Assembly: GCA_040388605.1 (NCBI GenBank)
Contig: JAZKBN010000003.1
Location: 20,023-84,022 of the forward strand
From: JAZKBN01 sp040388605
GTDB taxonomy: Bacteria; Bacteroidota; Bacteroidia; Cytophagales; Flexibacteraceae
Length of the DNA: 64,000 nucleotides
Reading direction: 5' to 3'
The position numbers were made by a program, and so were the translations under genes. Every line of letters begins with the position of its first letter. The stretch's first letter is position 1. Of this stretch, positions 46,643 to 55,306 are shown piece after piece. Below the pieces are notes generated by a model that was given only the letters and a program-made list of their open reading frames with translations, was not told the origin of the DNA and did not search any database.

Positions 46643-46693
46643 TTATAAAATAAGGGAAGTACCAAATTTTACTCCGAACCCGGGAGCAAACCA

Positions 46694-48007
46694 ATGAAGA
46701 AAATGAAAAATACAATAGCAGGGGCAGGCTTGGCTCTTTTGATGCTTGCGAATACTGCAGGCCAGGCTTTTGCCGGGGATGTGAACACCGCTTCAGGCCC
46801 GGTAAAAGTGGAAGTCAGGAAGGTGAAAGACAGTTACCAATTGTTCCGCGACGGTAAACCTTATTTTGTAAAAGGTGCCGGCGGAAGTCAATTTCCGGAG
46901 CGGATAGCCCAATACGGGGGCAATTCCATAAGAACATGGAGCACACATAATGCCGATAAAACACTTGACATTGCCCGGGCAAACGGCCTGACTGTTATGA
47001 TGGGGCTTGATGTGGCCCGTGAGCGACACGGCTTTAATTATGATAATGCCGAAGCTGTTGCAAAGCAGCTTCAAAAAATAAAAGCCGAGGTTCTTAAATA
47101 TAAAGACGACCCGGCAGTTCTGGTTTGGGGCATAGGCAATGAGCTTAACCTGAATTACAGCAACCCCAAAGTTTGGGACGCAGTAAATGATATTGCCAAA
47201 ATGATTCATGAAACCGACCCCAACCACCCGGTTACCACAGTATTGGCCGGTATAGGCCCGAAAGAAGTTGATTATATAAAAGAACGAACCAAAGACCTTG
47301 ATTTTCTTTCGGTTAATACTTACGCGGGCTTAGGCTCATTGCCAAAACAAATTACAGAAGCAGGCTGGACAGGTCCATATATGGTTACAGAATGGGGCCC
47401 TACCGGCCACTGGGAATGCCAGCAAATGCCTTGGAAAGCTTCGGTTGAGGAAACCAGCTCTCAAAAAGCCAATGTTTATAAATCACGATACGAGGCTTCG
47501 GTAGAAAAAGATACCGCGCATTGCATGGGCACTTACGTTTTTCTTTGGGGTCAAAAGCAGGAACGCACCCCCACCTGGTACGGCATTTTTACCGAAGACG
47601 GCCAGGAATCTGAAGTTGTTGATGTAGTTCAATACCTATGGACGGGCAAGTGGCCCATAAACCGTGCCCCGCATATTGCAGATTTTCGTCTTGATAATCG
47701 TAAGGCTTCTGATGTGGTTTATCTTAAACCCGGCAAAACCTTCCCGGTTATAGCAGCAGTTTCCGACCCGGATAATGATGCATTAACCTACCGTTGGGAG
47801 CTGTTGCCCGAAAGTACTGATTTGAAAGACGGCGGCGACCGCGAAAACAGGCCCGGCCCAATTAAAGGCCTCCTTTCATCGGAAGGTGAAGGACTGGCAA
47901 AATTAAAGGCCCCGGAAAAAGCAGGCGCTTACCGCCTCTTTGTTTATTCAACCGACGGGCATGGCAATGTGGCAACCGGTAACATACCATTCTTCGTGAA
48001 AGAGTAA
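46694..48007 (+). CDS. Secreted GH-A clan glycoside hydrolase (GH2-like TIM barrel)
   Basis: The 437-residue protein has a signal peptide (LALLMLANTAGQAFAG) and a TIM barrel with the clan GH-A catalytic pair: acid/base Glu150 in WGIGNELNLNY and nucleophile Glu233 in MVTEWGPTGHWE. The stretch GGNSIRTWSTHNADKTLDIA is like GH2-type barrels. A C-terminal Ig-like domain of about 100 residues (HIADFRLDNRKASDVVYLKPGK) follows. The exact GH family and substrate are not certain. As it follows a GH3 beta-glucosidase, a role as endo-acting glucanase whose products the GH3 enzyme trims is plausible. A terminator hairpin follows. Confidence 0.78.
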   Translation: MKKMKNTIAGAGLALLMLANTAGQAFAGDVNTASGPVKVEVRKVKDSYQLFRDGKPYFVKGAGGSQFPERIAQYGGNSIRTWSTHNADKTLDIARANGLTVMMGLDVARERHGFNYDNAEAVAKQLQKIKAEVLKYKDDPAVLVWGIGNELNLNYSNPKVWDAVNDIAKMIHETDPNHPVTTVLAGIGPKEVDYIKERTKDLDFLSVNTYAGLGSLPKQITEAGWTGPYMVTEWGPTGHWECQQMPWKASVEETSSQKANVYKSRYEASVEKDTAHCMGTYVFLWGQKQERTPTWYGIFTEDGQESEVVDVVQYLWTGKWPINRAPHIADFRLDNRKASDVVYLKPGKTFPVIAAVSDPDNDALTYRWELLPESTDLKDGGDRENRPGPIKGLLSSEGEGLAKLKAPEKAGAYRLFVYSTDGHGNVATGNIPFFVKE

Positions 48008-48042
48008 AAGGAATAAATACCTGCAAAAAAAACGTCTCTTTT

Positions 48043-48079
48043 AAAACGGGCCCTTCGCTTTTGCTGATAGGCCCGTTTT
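48043..48079 (+). terminator. Terminator after the GH3/GH-A pair
   Basis: AAAACGGGCC (48043-48052) pairs with GGCCCGTTTT (48070-48079) across a 17-nt loop and is followed by a T run. It is the end of the glycosidase operon. Confidence 0.8.
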
Positions 48080-48080
48080 T

Positions 48081-48110
48081 TTGCTTATGGTAAAACTAAT
48101 GTTAGCTTTG
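48081..48110 (+). promoter_or_regulatory. Promoter of the metalloprotease gene
   Basis: TTG (48081-48083) and TAGCTTTG (48103-48110) are separated by 19 bases, which fits the Bacteroidota -33/-7 promoter. It lies 45 bases before the ATG at 48156. Confidence 0.55.
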
Positions 48111-48155
48111 CTTTAGCGTTTTAACCCCAACTTTTTAATAACCTGGTACTTTCAA

Positions 48156-51100
48156 ATGAAAAAATCTACACTCTTTCAACCTGTTTATATTGCTGCATTA
48201 TTGCTTACAGCCTGTTTTGGTGTGAGCGCGCAGGAACGCAGTTTAATGAATGCTGTTACTGATGCATCTGTTTCAAAGCAGTTAAAAACGAATGTCAGCA
48301 GTCACCAATTAATAAGGCCCGACAGTGGCGCATTACACCAACTGATGACTGAGCGCCCCCTTAAGCTGGCACTTGACTTACCTTTTGAGGGACGCATTTT
48401 TCATTTAATACTTGAGCAGAATCAGATTCTGAATCAAGGCTTCAGCGTAAAAACAAACAGTAAAAACAAGGCTGCGGTACCATATAATCCCGGGCTTTGC
48501 TATCATGGTAAAATAGAGGGGGTAGCCGGCTCAATGGCAGCCATCAGTTTTTTCGACGACAATATAATAGGCGTTTTTGCAGGTACAGGAGGCAATTTTG
48601 TAATAGGCAAATTACAGGACAATGATAATTCCAAAGGCAAAAAACTGAAACCTGCTGCCAAAAAGCCGGCGCTGTATGTAGTTTATAATGATAAAGACGT
48701 GCTTAATAAGCCTGCCATAAACTGCACCGAACTGCAGCCAAAAAGCAATTGGCAAATGCCTTTATTTAATCCGGGCAATTCCCTTAAGTCTTTCCCTTCA
48801 AAAGCTGCATCTGAATGTCGCTCCATTTCAATTCACTTTGAATGCGATAACATTATGTTTACAGATTTTGGGAGCAACATTACCAACACTGTAAATTATG
48901 CAATCGGGCTTTTTAATGTTGTATCTGAACTGTATTACCGCGAATCTGTAAGGGTTAGCATCAGCGATATTACCGTAAATACAGAACCTGATAACTACGA
49001 CCTGAGTTCTTCAGCTGCCTACCTGTACGAGTTCCAGGGCAGGTTAGGCAGCAATTTTACAGGCGAGCTGGCACATGGGCTTACAACCAGCCTGAACGGC
49101 CTGGGCGGAATTGCTTTCCTTGATGTGGTTTGCCAAAAAGAAAATGCCCACGGTATAAGTAATATAGACCCGTATTATTTCAATCTTCCGGCTTACAGCT
49201 GGTCGGCTATGGTGGTAACGCATGAATTGGGGCATAATGTTGGTTCGCCACATACCCAGAACTGCGGTTGGGATCTTGGTAACGGCGTATTCGGAATGAT
49301 AGACAGCTGCTATATTCCTGAAGGGGGATGCTACGACGGTCCTCAAATGCCGCGTACGGGTACAATTATGAGCTATTGCCACCAAAACGGGCGCATAGAT
49401 CTAAACCTTGGCTTTGGCCCGCTCCCGGGTAATGTTATCAGGAATACATTCACAACTTACCCTTGCTTAAGCGGTGAAATTTTGCCCTTTGTAACGGCAA
49501 CTAACAACGGACCTGCCTGTGCAGGCAATTCGGTTAACCTTACAGCCACAGATGTTCCCTTTGCTATTTATCAATGGTCCGGTCCCGGAGGGTTTTCAGC
49601 TACAGGCAGGAACCAGGTAATCAGTAATATTTCGGCCGGACAGCAAGGTGATTATGCCGTTACTGTTATGCTTAATGGTTGCAGCAGCATTGCTGTTATT
49701 ACCAATGTTTCTGTTAAATGCCTGCCTTTAAGTAACATAAAGGTTCAAAGGGTCTGTAAAAATGACTTTATTACTTTCGATGCCGGCTTGAGCACTCAAT
49801 TTAATGCCGGAAACAACTTTACAATACACCTAAGCCCCGTTTCCGGAACAGGCGCTTCCTTTGATATTCCGGCTTTTAATACATCGGCAACCCCCGGCTC
49901 ATTTACAGCAACACCTGAAAATATTCCGGCCGGTGATTATACAATCAGCCTGAACAGCACCTCGCCGGCATTTACAGGTACAATAGGCAAGTACCCTGTA
50001 ACAATAAGAACACCGGCTGTTTCGGAAGCCCGTAACTATATAGGTTGTATTGGCAGTTCTGTAACATTAAACGGCAGTATAGCCAATGCAGGTAATATTT
50101 GGTACGACGGGGGTATGAATTATCTTTCAAACACGCCAACCTATACTACCACGCCCCTGAATAACAACGAAACTTATTACCTGTCGCAGGCGCCAGTAAT
50201 AAAGGCCAATGTGGGCCCGGCATCTTCAGATATTGGAGAAGGCGCATTCAGGCTGCCGCTGGGAACAGGTAATTATGTAACTGTAAAAACAGCCGTTACC
50301 ATAGATTCAGTTACCTTTTACACTTCCTCGGGAGGCGATGTGGTTATTAACTTTGTAGACTCGGTAACCTTTGCCCCGCGTTTTTCAAAAACCATTTATA
50401 ACGTTGAAGTTGGGTATAACCGAAGATATGTAGGCTTAAATGTTTTGCCGGGCAGGTATCTTGTAACTCCCTATACCAGTACTGTTGATGAGCTGTACAG
50501 AACCTCTTCTGCCGCAATAGTTTACCCATATACTGCAGCAGAAGCATTCAGTATAACCGGTTCAACCGGGGGCCGAACTTTTTACTATTTCTTTTACAAT
50601 TACGCATTGCATTATAATGATTGCCCTTCTGAACCGGTAGCACATACTGTTACTGCTATAAGCCAGGAGCGTCCGGCCATTGCAGTTGCCGGACAAACTA
50701 CATTTTGCTACGGCGATTCTGTAATACTTTCAGCTGTTAACTCAGCCGGTGCTTATATATGGAGCAACGGGGCAACCACCAGGACTATTGCAGCGAGAAA
50801 CGGGGGCAATTACAGGGTTCAGACCATATCGGGCGCCTGCACTTCGGCATCAAGCGAACCTGTATTTGTAGATGTGCTCATTTCTAACTTTACCTCAATA
50901 AGGGGCAGCATATGCAGGGGCTTAATTTACAGCTTCGACAGCGCCCTCCTTACCGAACCGGGCACATATACCATTAACGGCCATAACCGCTTCGGATGCG
51001 ACAGCATTGTAACGCTTATACTTGAAGTAAACGATTTGCCGGCCGCACCCGCAGTAAATTACCGCAACGACAGCCTGATAACAGACGGAACCGGGGTAAT

Positions 51101-51479
51101 TCAATGGTTGTTAGACGGAAACCCTGTTCCAGGGGCAAATAATTTCATTTATATACCAACCGTTAACGGCCCGTACTCGGTTAGAGTTACCGACGTAAAC
51201 GGATGCAGCAGCCAATCATTAACAATCCCGGTTGTACTGGGAATTTCTAATACTTTAAATTCCTTTACGTGGAACATATACCCTAACCCTGCAGTTACCG
51301 AAATACAGTTAAGCAATCTGGCTACCGGAACCTCGGTTCAGATAATTAACCAATTGGGTCAAATGGTAATGCAATCTGTTTGGCGCGGTAACCCGCTATC
51401 AGTAGGGCAGCTGCCGGCCGGGCTATACTGCATTTCTGCCAAAGGAAAAGGTGTGAACAGGTTTATTAAAACCCGTTAA
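48156..51479 (+). CDS. Secreted zinc metalloprotease (M12B-like) with T9SS sorting domain
   Basis: The 1107-residue protein has a signal peptide ending in FGVSAQE, a prodomain-like region and a metzincin protease domain. The zinc motif is HExxHxxGxxH, HELGHNVGSPH (His356, His360, His366), followed by a cysteine-rich stretch and GTIMSYCHQ, a Met-turn as in reprolysin-like enzymes. Downstream are Ig-like/PKD-type domains (residues about 440-1000; VNLTATDVPFAIYQWSGPGGFS). The C-terminus is a T9SS type A sorting domain: WNIYPNPAVTEIQLSN, VQIINQLGQMV, LPAGLYCISAKG. It is expected to be secreted by T9SS and processed by the PorU encoded in this window. Confidence 0.9.
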   Translation: MKKSTLFQPVYIAALLLTACFGVSAQERSLMNAVTDASVSKQLKTNVSSHQLIRPDSGALHQLMTERPLKLALDLPFEGRIFHLILEQNQILNQGFSVKTNSKNKAAVPYNPGLCYHGKIEGVAGSMAAISFFDDNIIGVFAGTGGNFVIGKLQDNDNSKGKKLKPAAKKPALYVVYNDKDVLNKPAINCTELQPKSNWQMPLFNPGNSLKSFPSKAASECRSISIHFECDNIMFTDFGSNITNTVNYAIGLFNVVSELYYRESVRVSISDITVNTEPDNYDLSSSAAYLYEFQGRLGSNFTGELAHGLTTSLNGLGGIAFLDVVCQKENAHGISNIDPYYFNLPAYSWSAMVVTHELGHNVGSPHTQNCGWDLGNGVFGMIDSCYIPEGGCYDGPQMPRTGTIMSYCHQNGRIDLNLGFGPLPGNVIRNTFTTYPCLSGEILPFVTATNNGPACAGNSVNLTATDVPFAIYQWSGPGGFSATGRNQVISNISAGQQGDYAVTVMLNGCSSIAVITNVSVKCLPLSNIKVQRVCKNDFITFDAGLSTQFNAGNNFTIHLSPVSGTGASFDIPAFNTSATPGSFTATPENIPAGDYTISLNSTSPAFTGTIGKYPVTIRTPAVSEARNYIGCIGSSVTLNGSIANAGNIWYDGGMNYLSNTPTYTTTPLNNNETYYLSQAPVIKANVGPASSDIGEGAFRLPLGTGNYVTVKTAVTIDSVTFYTSSGGDVVINFVDSVTFAPRFSKTIYNVEVGYNRRYVGLNVLPGRYLVTPYTSTVDELYRTSSAAIVYPYTAAEAFSITGSTGGRTFYYFFYNYALHYNDCPSEPVAHTVTAISQERPAIAVAGQTTFCYGDSVILSAVNSAGAYIWSNGATTRTIAARNGGNYRVQTISGACTSASSEPVFVDVLISNFTSIRGSICRGLIYSFDSALLTEPGTYTINGHNRFGCDSIVTLILEVNDLPAAPAVNYRNDSLITDGTGVIQWLLDGNPVPGANNFIYIPTVNGPYSVRVTDVNGCSSQSLTIPVVLGISNTLNSFTWNIYPNPAVTEIQLSNLATGTSVQIINQLGQMVMQSVWRGNPLSVGQLPAGLYCISAKGKGVNRFIKTR

Positions 51480-51515
51480 ACCCGAACTTATTCGGGCAGA
51501 TTGCCCTGATTTATT

Positions 51516-51558
51516 ACAGCCATTATTCCTCCAGAAAATCAACGGGAATAATGGCTGT
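51516..51558 (+). terminator. Terminator after the metalloprotease gene
   Basis: A perfect 14-bp stem (51516-51529 with 51545-51558) is followed by T7, about 37 bases after the stop codon. Confidence 0.85.
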
Positions 51559-51651
51559 TTTTTTATTCATTTTAAATGTACTGGTTTTCAATAGCTTATC
51601 AGAAAAACAACCGCGTTTAACTTGTTATTACACCTTTATTTAAAATTAAAA

Positions 51652-51682
51652 TTGCGTAAGTGAATACTTACCAATACATTTG
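51652..51682 (+). promoter_or_regulatory. Promoter of the arsR-SRPBCC operon
   Basis: TTG (51652-51654) and TACATTTG (51675-51682) are 20 bases apart, an almost ideal Bacteroidota -33/-7 pair. The -7 element lies between the two arms of the operator described next. Confidence 0.7.
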
Positions 51683-51697
51683 TAAGCATTCACTTAC
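51656..51697 (+). promoter_or_regulatory. Operator for the ArsR-type repressor
   Basis: The arms GTAAGTGAATACTTAC (51656-51671) and GTAAGCATTCACTTAC (51682-51697) are inverted copies that differ at one base. They flank the -7 element. The first is itself a near-palindrome (GTAAGT ... ACTTAC). This is what is expected for a repressor that blocks its own promoter; the link to this ArsR protein is inferred from position. Confidence 0.65.
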
Positions 51698-51714
51698 CTA
51701 TTAAGCTATCCGTT

Positions 51715-52053
51715 ATGAGAAGAGATGTTTTCCAAGCCATTGCCGACCCTACCCGCAGGGAGATTATAAACCTTATTGCTTATAAATCTTTAAACCTGAA
51801 TGCCATTGCCGATAACTTTAAAGTAAGCCGACCGGCCATATCGCAGCATATAAAAATACTTACCGAATGCGGCCTCATTACAGTTAAAAAGCAAGGCCGT
51901 GAAAGCTATTGCGAGGCTAAACTCCAAAAGCTGAACGAAGTTTCTACGTGGATTGAGCAATACCGTAAGCTTTGGGAAGACAGGTTTAATATTATAGACG
52001 ATATTCTGCTGGAATTGAAAGCAGGGCAAACCATGCCGGAAAATCCTTTATAG
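51715..52053 (+). CDS. ArsR-family winged-helix repressor
   Basis: The 112-residue protein has the usual ArsR start (RRDVFQAIADPTRREIINLI) and winged helix-turn-helix (NLNAIADNFKVSRPAISQHIKILTECGLI), with the wing VKKQGRESYCEAK. There is no obvious cysteine metal-binding motif in the recognition helix, which fits the SRPBCC-associated branch of ArsR proteins rather than metal sensors. It is the first gene of an operon with three SRPBCC proteins. A strong inverted-repeat operator overlaps its own promoter, so negative autoregulation is likely. Confidence 0.88.
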   Translation: MRRDVFQAIADPTRREIINLIAYKSLNLNAIADNFKVSRPAISQHIKILTECGLITVKKQGRESYCEAKLQKLNEVSTWIEQYRKLWEDRFNIIDDILLELKAGQTMPENPL

Positions 52054-52098
52054 GTGCCGGTTATGGGCACCTTTTAACCCACGTTTAACTAAATAATA

Positions 52099-52497
52099 AT
52101 GAAGACCAATATAAAAAGTACAGCTTCGGTTTTTGCCGGTATGGCAACTATTGTATTTCTGTCGGTAATAACAGATGCCCTTTTGCAGCAGGCAGGATTT
52201 TACAGGGCACCCGGCCAGGGTGAAAACAACGCCGCAATGTTGGCATTGGCACTGGCCTACCGTAGTATTTACGGGGTTTTAGGTGGTTACGTTACTGCAA
52301 TAACCGCCCCTGTTAACCCAATGAACCATGCATTAATTCTTGGCCTTATTGGTACAGCTGTAAGCTTTATAGGCGTCTTTGTCGGCTGGAATTTATCGGG
52401 GCATTGGTACCCACTGGCATTGGTTATTTCTGCCCTGCCCTCTGTATGGCTTGGGGCCCGATTGAAGGCCGGAAAGCAAATTTCAGGAACCTGGTAA
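52099..52497 (+). CDS. Small membrane protein of unknown function
   Basis: The 132-residue protein has four hydrophobic segments (SVFAGMATIVFLSVITDALL, MLALALAYRSIYGVLGGYV, ALILGLIGTAVSFIGVFVGW and LALVISALPSVWLGARL). I recognise no named family. Its position, 45 bases after arsR and 12 bases before the AlkD-like gene, places it in the operon. Confidence 0.65.
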   Translation: MKTNIKSTASVFAGMATIVFLSVITDALLQQAGFYRAPGQGENNAAMLALALAYRSIYGVLGGYVTAITAPVNPMNHALILGLIGTAVSFIGVFVGWNLSGHWYPLALVISALPSVWLGARLKAGKQISGTW

Positions 52498-52509
52498 ACC
52501 CTTACGTAA

Positions 52510-53280
52510 ATGAAAGAACCTGAAATACCTGAAGCCTTCTGCACGGCTGCTGCCTTTAACGAAGCCCTCGCATTTCTTGCCGAAGAAAAAGAGCGGGCAA
52601 AAATTCTGCGCTACTTTAAATCCGGCGAAGGCGAATATGGTGCCGGCGATGTTTTTATAGGCGTTAAAATGGGGCAGGTTTTTGAGCTTGCCAAAGCCTT
52701 CATAAATATGCCCGTTCAGCAAATTGAACTGCTCATGGAAAGCCATATTCATGAAGCCCGTGCAGGCGCAATGAGTATTATGGATAAGCAGGCACGTAGT
52801 AAAAAAACATCGGCTGAGAAAAAGGAAGCCATATACAACCTATACCTCCGCCGGCACGACAGGGTAAATAACTGGGATTTGGTTGACCTTGCTGCCATAC
52901 ATGTAATTGGAGGCTTCCTTCAAAACCGCGACAGGCAGGTACTTTACAGGCTTGCCCACTCAGCCAATATGTGGGAGCGCCGAACAGCTATTGTAGCAAC
53001 TGCCTTTTTCATAAAATCAGGCGATGTAAAAGACACCTTTGCTATTGCGGAAATATTGGTGAACGACACCGAAGACCTTGTAAATAAGGCAGTCGGCGGA
53101 TGGATAAGGCACGCAGGGGCAAAAACACACCGGCCGCTTTTGCTTGATTTCTTAAACAGGCATGCAGCTGTAATGCCCCGCACCACTCTTCGATACGCCA
53201 TTGAGCATCTTGATGAAGAAGCAAGGCAGCATTATCTTGGACTTAAGACAAAGCCTGACCAACAGGCATCTATTATTTAA
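52510..53280 (+). CDS. DNA alkylation repair protein, AlkD-like HEAT repeat
   Basis: The 256-residue protein has a helical HEAT-repeat character typical of the AlkC/AlkD family. The AlkD signature is visible: LRRHDRVNNWDLVDLAAIHVIG (residues about 113-135), then ANMWERRTAIVATAFFI. AlkD-type glycosylases remove positively charged alkylated bases such as 7-methylguanine and 3-methyladenine. The WERRxAIVA block is present, but its catalytic residues cannot be confirmed without alignment. It sits in the ArsR operon between a membrane protein and SRPBCC genes, so a stress-protection role for the operon is possible. Confidence 0.8.
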   Translation: MKEPEIPEAFCTAAAFNEALAFLAEEKERAKILRYFKSGEGEYGAGDVFIGVKMGQVFELAKAFINMPVQQIELLMESHIHEARAGAMSIMDKQARSKKTSAEKKEAIYNLYLRRHDRVNNWDLVDLAAIHVIGGFLQNRDRQVLYRLAHSANMWERRTAIVATAFFIKSGDVKDTFAIAEILVNDTEDLVNKAVGGWIRHAGAKTHRPLLLDFLNRHAAVMPRTTLRYAIEHLDEEARQHYLGLKTKPDQQASII

Positions 53281-53309
53281 ACCCGATTATAACCTTAAAA
53301 TATTAAACC

Positions 53310-53726
53310 ATGCAGATAAATAAGTCAACAATAAGTATAAATGCACCTGCTTCCAAGGTTTGGGATGCCATAAGCAAGGCCGAAGAAATGTGCAAATGGA
53401 TTCCATCATCGGTAATTGAAGGGGGCGGAACGTTGGGTTCCGAAATCCTGATGAAATTCTATAATGCAGACGGCACTCCTTGGGAAGTATCAGGCAAACC
53501 TTACGAGCTCAGGGCCAGGCTTGATAGAATGGTTCCGGAAAAACTGCTTGAATATAACCATGAAGGCCGTGAAGGCATGTTTACCGAAAGCATGATTCTT
53601 GAAGCTGAAAATGCTGAAACCACAAGCATGACCATTCAGCAGGAAGTAAATCAACACGCCGACGGTTGGAAAAACGGTGCTGTTCAAACTTTAAAACTGC
53701 TTAAAGCGTATCTCGAAAAAAACTAA
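53310..53726 (+). CDS. SRPBCC-family protein
   Basis: The 138-residue protein belongs to the SRPBCC (START/Bet v 1) fold: an opening strand and helix (STISINAPASKVWDAISKAEEM), the KWIPSS turn, central strands, and a long C-terminal helix (DGWKNGAVQTLKLLKAYLEKN). It lies 29 bases after the AlkD-like gene. These folds have a hydrophobic ligand cavity; the ligand is unknown. Confidence 0.82.
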   Translation: MQINKSTISINAPASKVWDAISKAEEMCKWIPSSVIEGGGTLGSEILMKFYNADGTPWEVSGKPYELRARLDRMVPEKLLEYNHEGREGMFTESMILEAENAETTSMTIQQEVNQHADGWKNGAVQTLKLLKAYLEKN

Positions 53727-53800
53727 AATAAGTACTTCATTAAATCACACACTTTAAATCAAAACCCTGCCTGAAATTCAGGGTAATATACCATAAAATT

Positions 53801-54313
53801 ATGCCGACAGAATCAACAGCATCTGCAAAAGCAGAAATTGAACTTTCACGCATCTTCGATGCCCCGGTTGAGCAGGTTTGGCAGCTTTGGGTGAAACCTG
53901 AGCTGGTAATGCGTTGGTGGGGGCCCGACAGGTTTACCTGCCCAAGCGCAGAAATGGACTTCAGAGAAGGTGGAAGTTCCGTGGTTTGCATGCGTGCCCC
54001 AAAGGAGTTCAAAGGCGGCGGCGATACCTACAGCATTTGGAATTACAGGCAAATAAAGCCTTATGAAAGCATAGAGTTCATACAAAACCTGGGTACAAGA
54101 GAAGGTAAAGTATTGAATCCTGTCGATTTGGGTATGCCTTCTGATTTCCCGGCTAACGTGCTTACACAGGTGTTTTTTAAATCTTTACCCGATGGTAAAA
54201 CCGAAATGACCATTAAAGAATTCGGCTTTACCAAGAGCGGTATGTATGAGTTCGCGGTTATGGGCCTTGACCAATGCCTCAACAAAATGCAGGTTGCCTT
54301 AGGCAAAAATTAA
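53801..54313 (+). CDS. SRPBCC/AHSA1-family protein
   Basis: The 170-residue protein has the AHSA1-like pattern: ELSRIFDAPVEQVWQLWVKPELVMRWWGPDRF, then CPSAEMDFREGGSSVVCM, a central sheet, and a C-terminal helix (EFAVMGLDQCLNKMQVALG). AHSA1-like proteins are often encoded with an ArsR-type repressor, as here. They may bind a hydrophobic compound; the ligand is unknown. Confidence 0.86.
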   Translation: MPTESTASAKAEIELSRIFDAPVEQVWQLWVKPELVMRWWGPDRFTCPSAEMDFREGGSSVVCMRAPKEFKGGGDTYSIWNYRQIKPYESIEFIQNLGTREGKVLNPVDLGMPSDFPANVLTQVFFKSLPDGKTEMTIKEFGFTKSGMYEFAVMGLDQCLNKMQVALGKN

Positions 54314-54349
54314 CCCTAAAAATTACCATTTAAACCCAAAACAAATATT

Positions 54350-54868
54350 ATGGCATCAAATAACAAAACCACTATTACCGCGGAGCCCGGAAAACAGGAG
54401 CTCTTTATTACCCGCGAATTCGATGCGCCGCGTGAATTGGTATTCAAGGTAATGAACGACCCTAAATACATGGGCCGTTGGCTGGGCCCGCGCGAATACA
54501 AAATGACTGTTGATAAATACGAGGCCAAAAGCGGTGGTGCGTACCGATATATCCACTCTGATGATAAAGGAAACAGCTTTGGCTTTCATGGCGTAATTCA
54601 TGAGATTAGCTTCCCCGAACGTGCAATTCAAACCTTTGAGTTCGAAGGCCTGCCTGAAAAAGGTCATACCAGCCTTGAAACCGCGCGCTTTGAAGAGTTA
54701 CCCGGCGGTCGTACAAGGGTAAAAATTCAATCCGTATTCCAATCTGTTCAGGATAGGGACGGTATGATGCAAAGTGACATGGAACGCGGAGTAACCGATT
54801 CTCATGCGCGTTTAGACGATCTTCTTGAAGAGTTTAAAAAGCAGCCCGGGGCTTTAGCTGCCGAATAA
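54350..54868 (+). CDS. SRPBCC/AHSA1-family protein
   Basis: The 172-residue protein repeats the AHSA1-like fold: LFITREFDAPRELVFKVMNDPKYMGRWLGPRE, then YEAKSGGAYRYIHSDDKGN, FHGVIHEISFPERAIQTFEFEG and a C-terminal helix (SHARLDDLLEEFKKQ). It is the last gene of the operon, 36 bases after its neighbour and followed by a hairpin terminator. Confidence 0.86.
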   Translation: MASNNKTTITAEPGKQELFITREFDAPRELVFKVMNDPKYMGRWLGPREYKMTVDKYEAKSGGAYRYIHSDDKGNSFGFHGVIHEISFPERAIQTFEFEGLPEKGHTSLETARFEELPGGRTRVKIQSVFQSVQDRDGMMQSDMERGVTDSHARLDDLLEEFKKQPGALAAE

Positions 54869-55306
54869 TTTGTATGAAGGTTTGAACACGGTGGTTCATG
54901 TAAAAATAAAGCAGTATGCCGGCTTATAGCCGCGGCATACTGCTTTATTTTTACCGGTCGGAATTGGCGAACACAACTGCCATTAGCAGTTTTAAGTTTG
55001 AATGCGTATTGTTAATTTTCGGAAAGATTCAAAGGTGTATATACCCGGTAGTGGCATTGAATTTATTGCTGCGAGCCTGTTTCCGTTGAATTCTTTTCCG
55101 ATTTCGGCAGTAATAGGTTGCATTACCTTACCTTTGGCTGCGCTGCAGCACGAGTTAAGCTAATTTCTCTTTCTGCATGTCTGTACAGGTCAGGTATAAG
55201 GTTACATGCCTTATAGTATGTAAATACATTAGCCCGGCTGCTGATTTACCCGGGACTGTGATACATACTGACAGAAAAAACATTTTGGCCGGAATTGGCC
55301 GGATGC
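54869..55306. other. 438-bp gap upstream of the TonB receptor
   Basis: It contains the terminator of the SRPBCC operon and a -7 match (TACCTTTG, 55129-55136) about 170 bases before the receptor start. No gene is supported in the rest. Confidence 0.5.
54902..54952 (+). terminator. Terminator of the SRPBCC operon
   Basis: A 19-bp stem (54902-54920 with 54934-54952), 13-nt loop, and A/T tracts on the outer ends follow the last SRPBCC stop by 33 bases. Confidence 0.85.
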
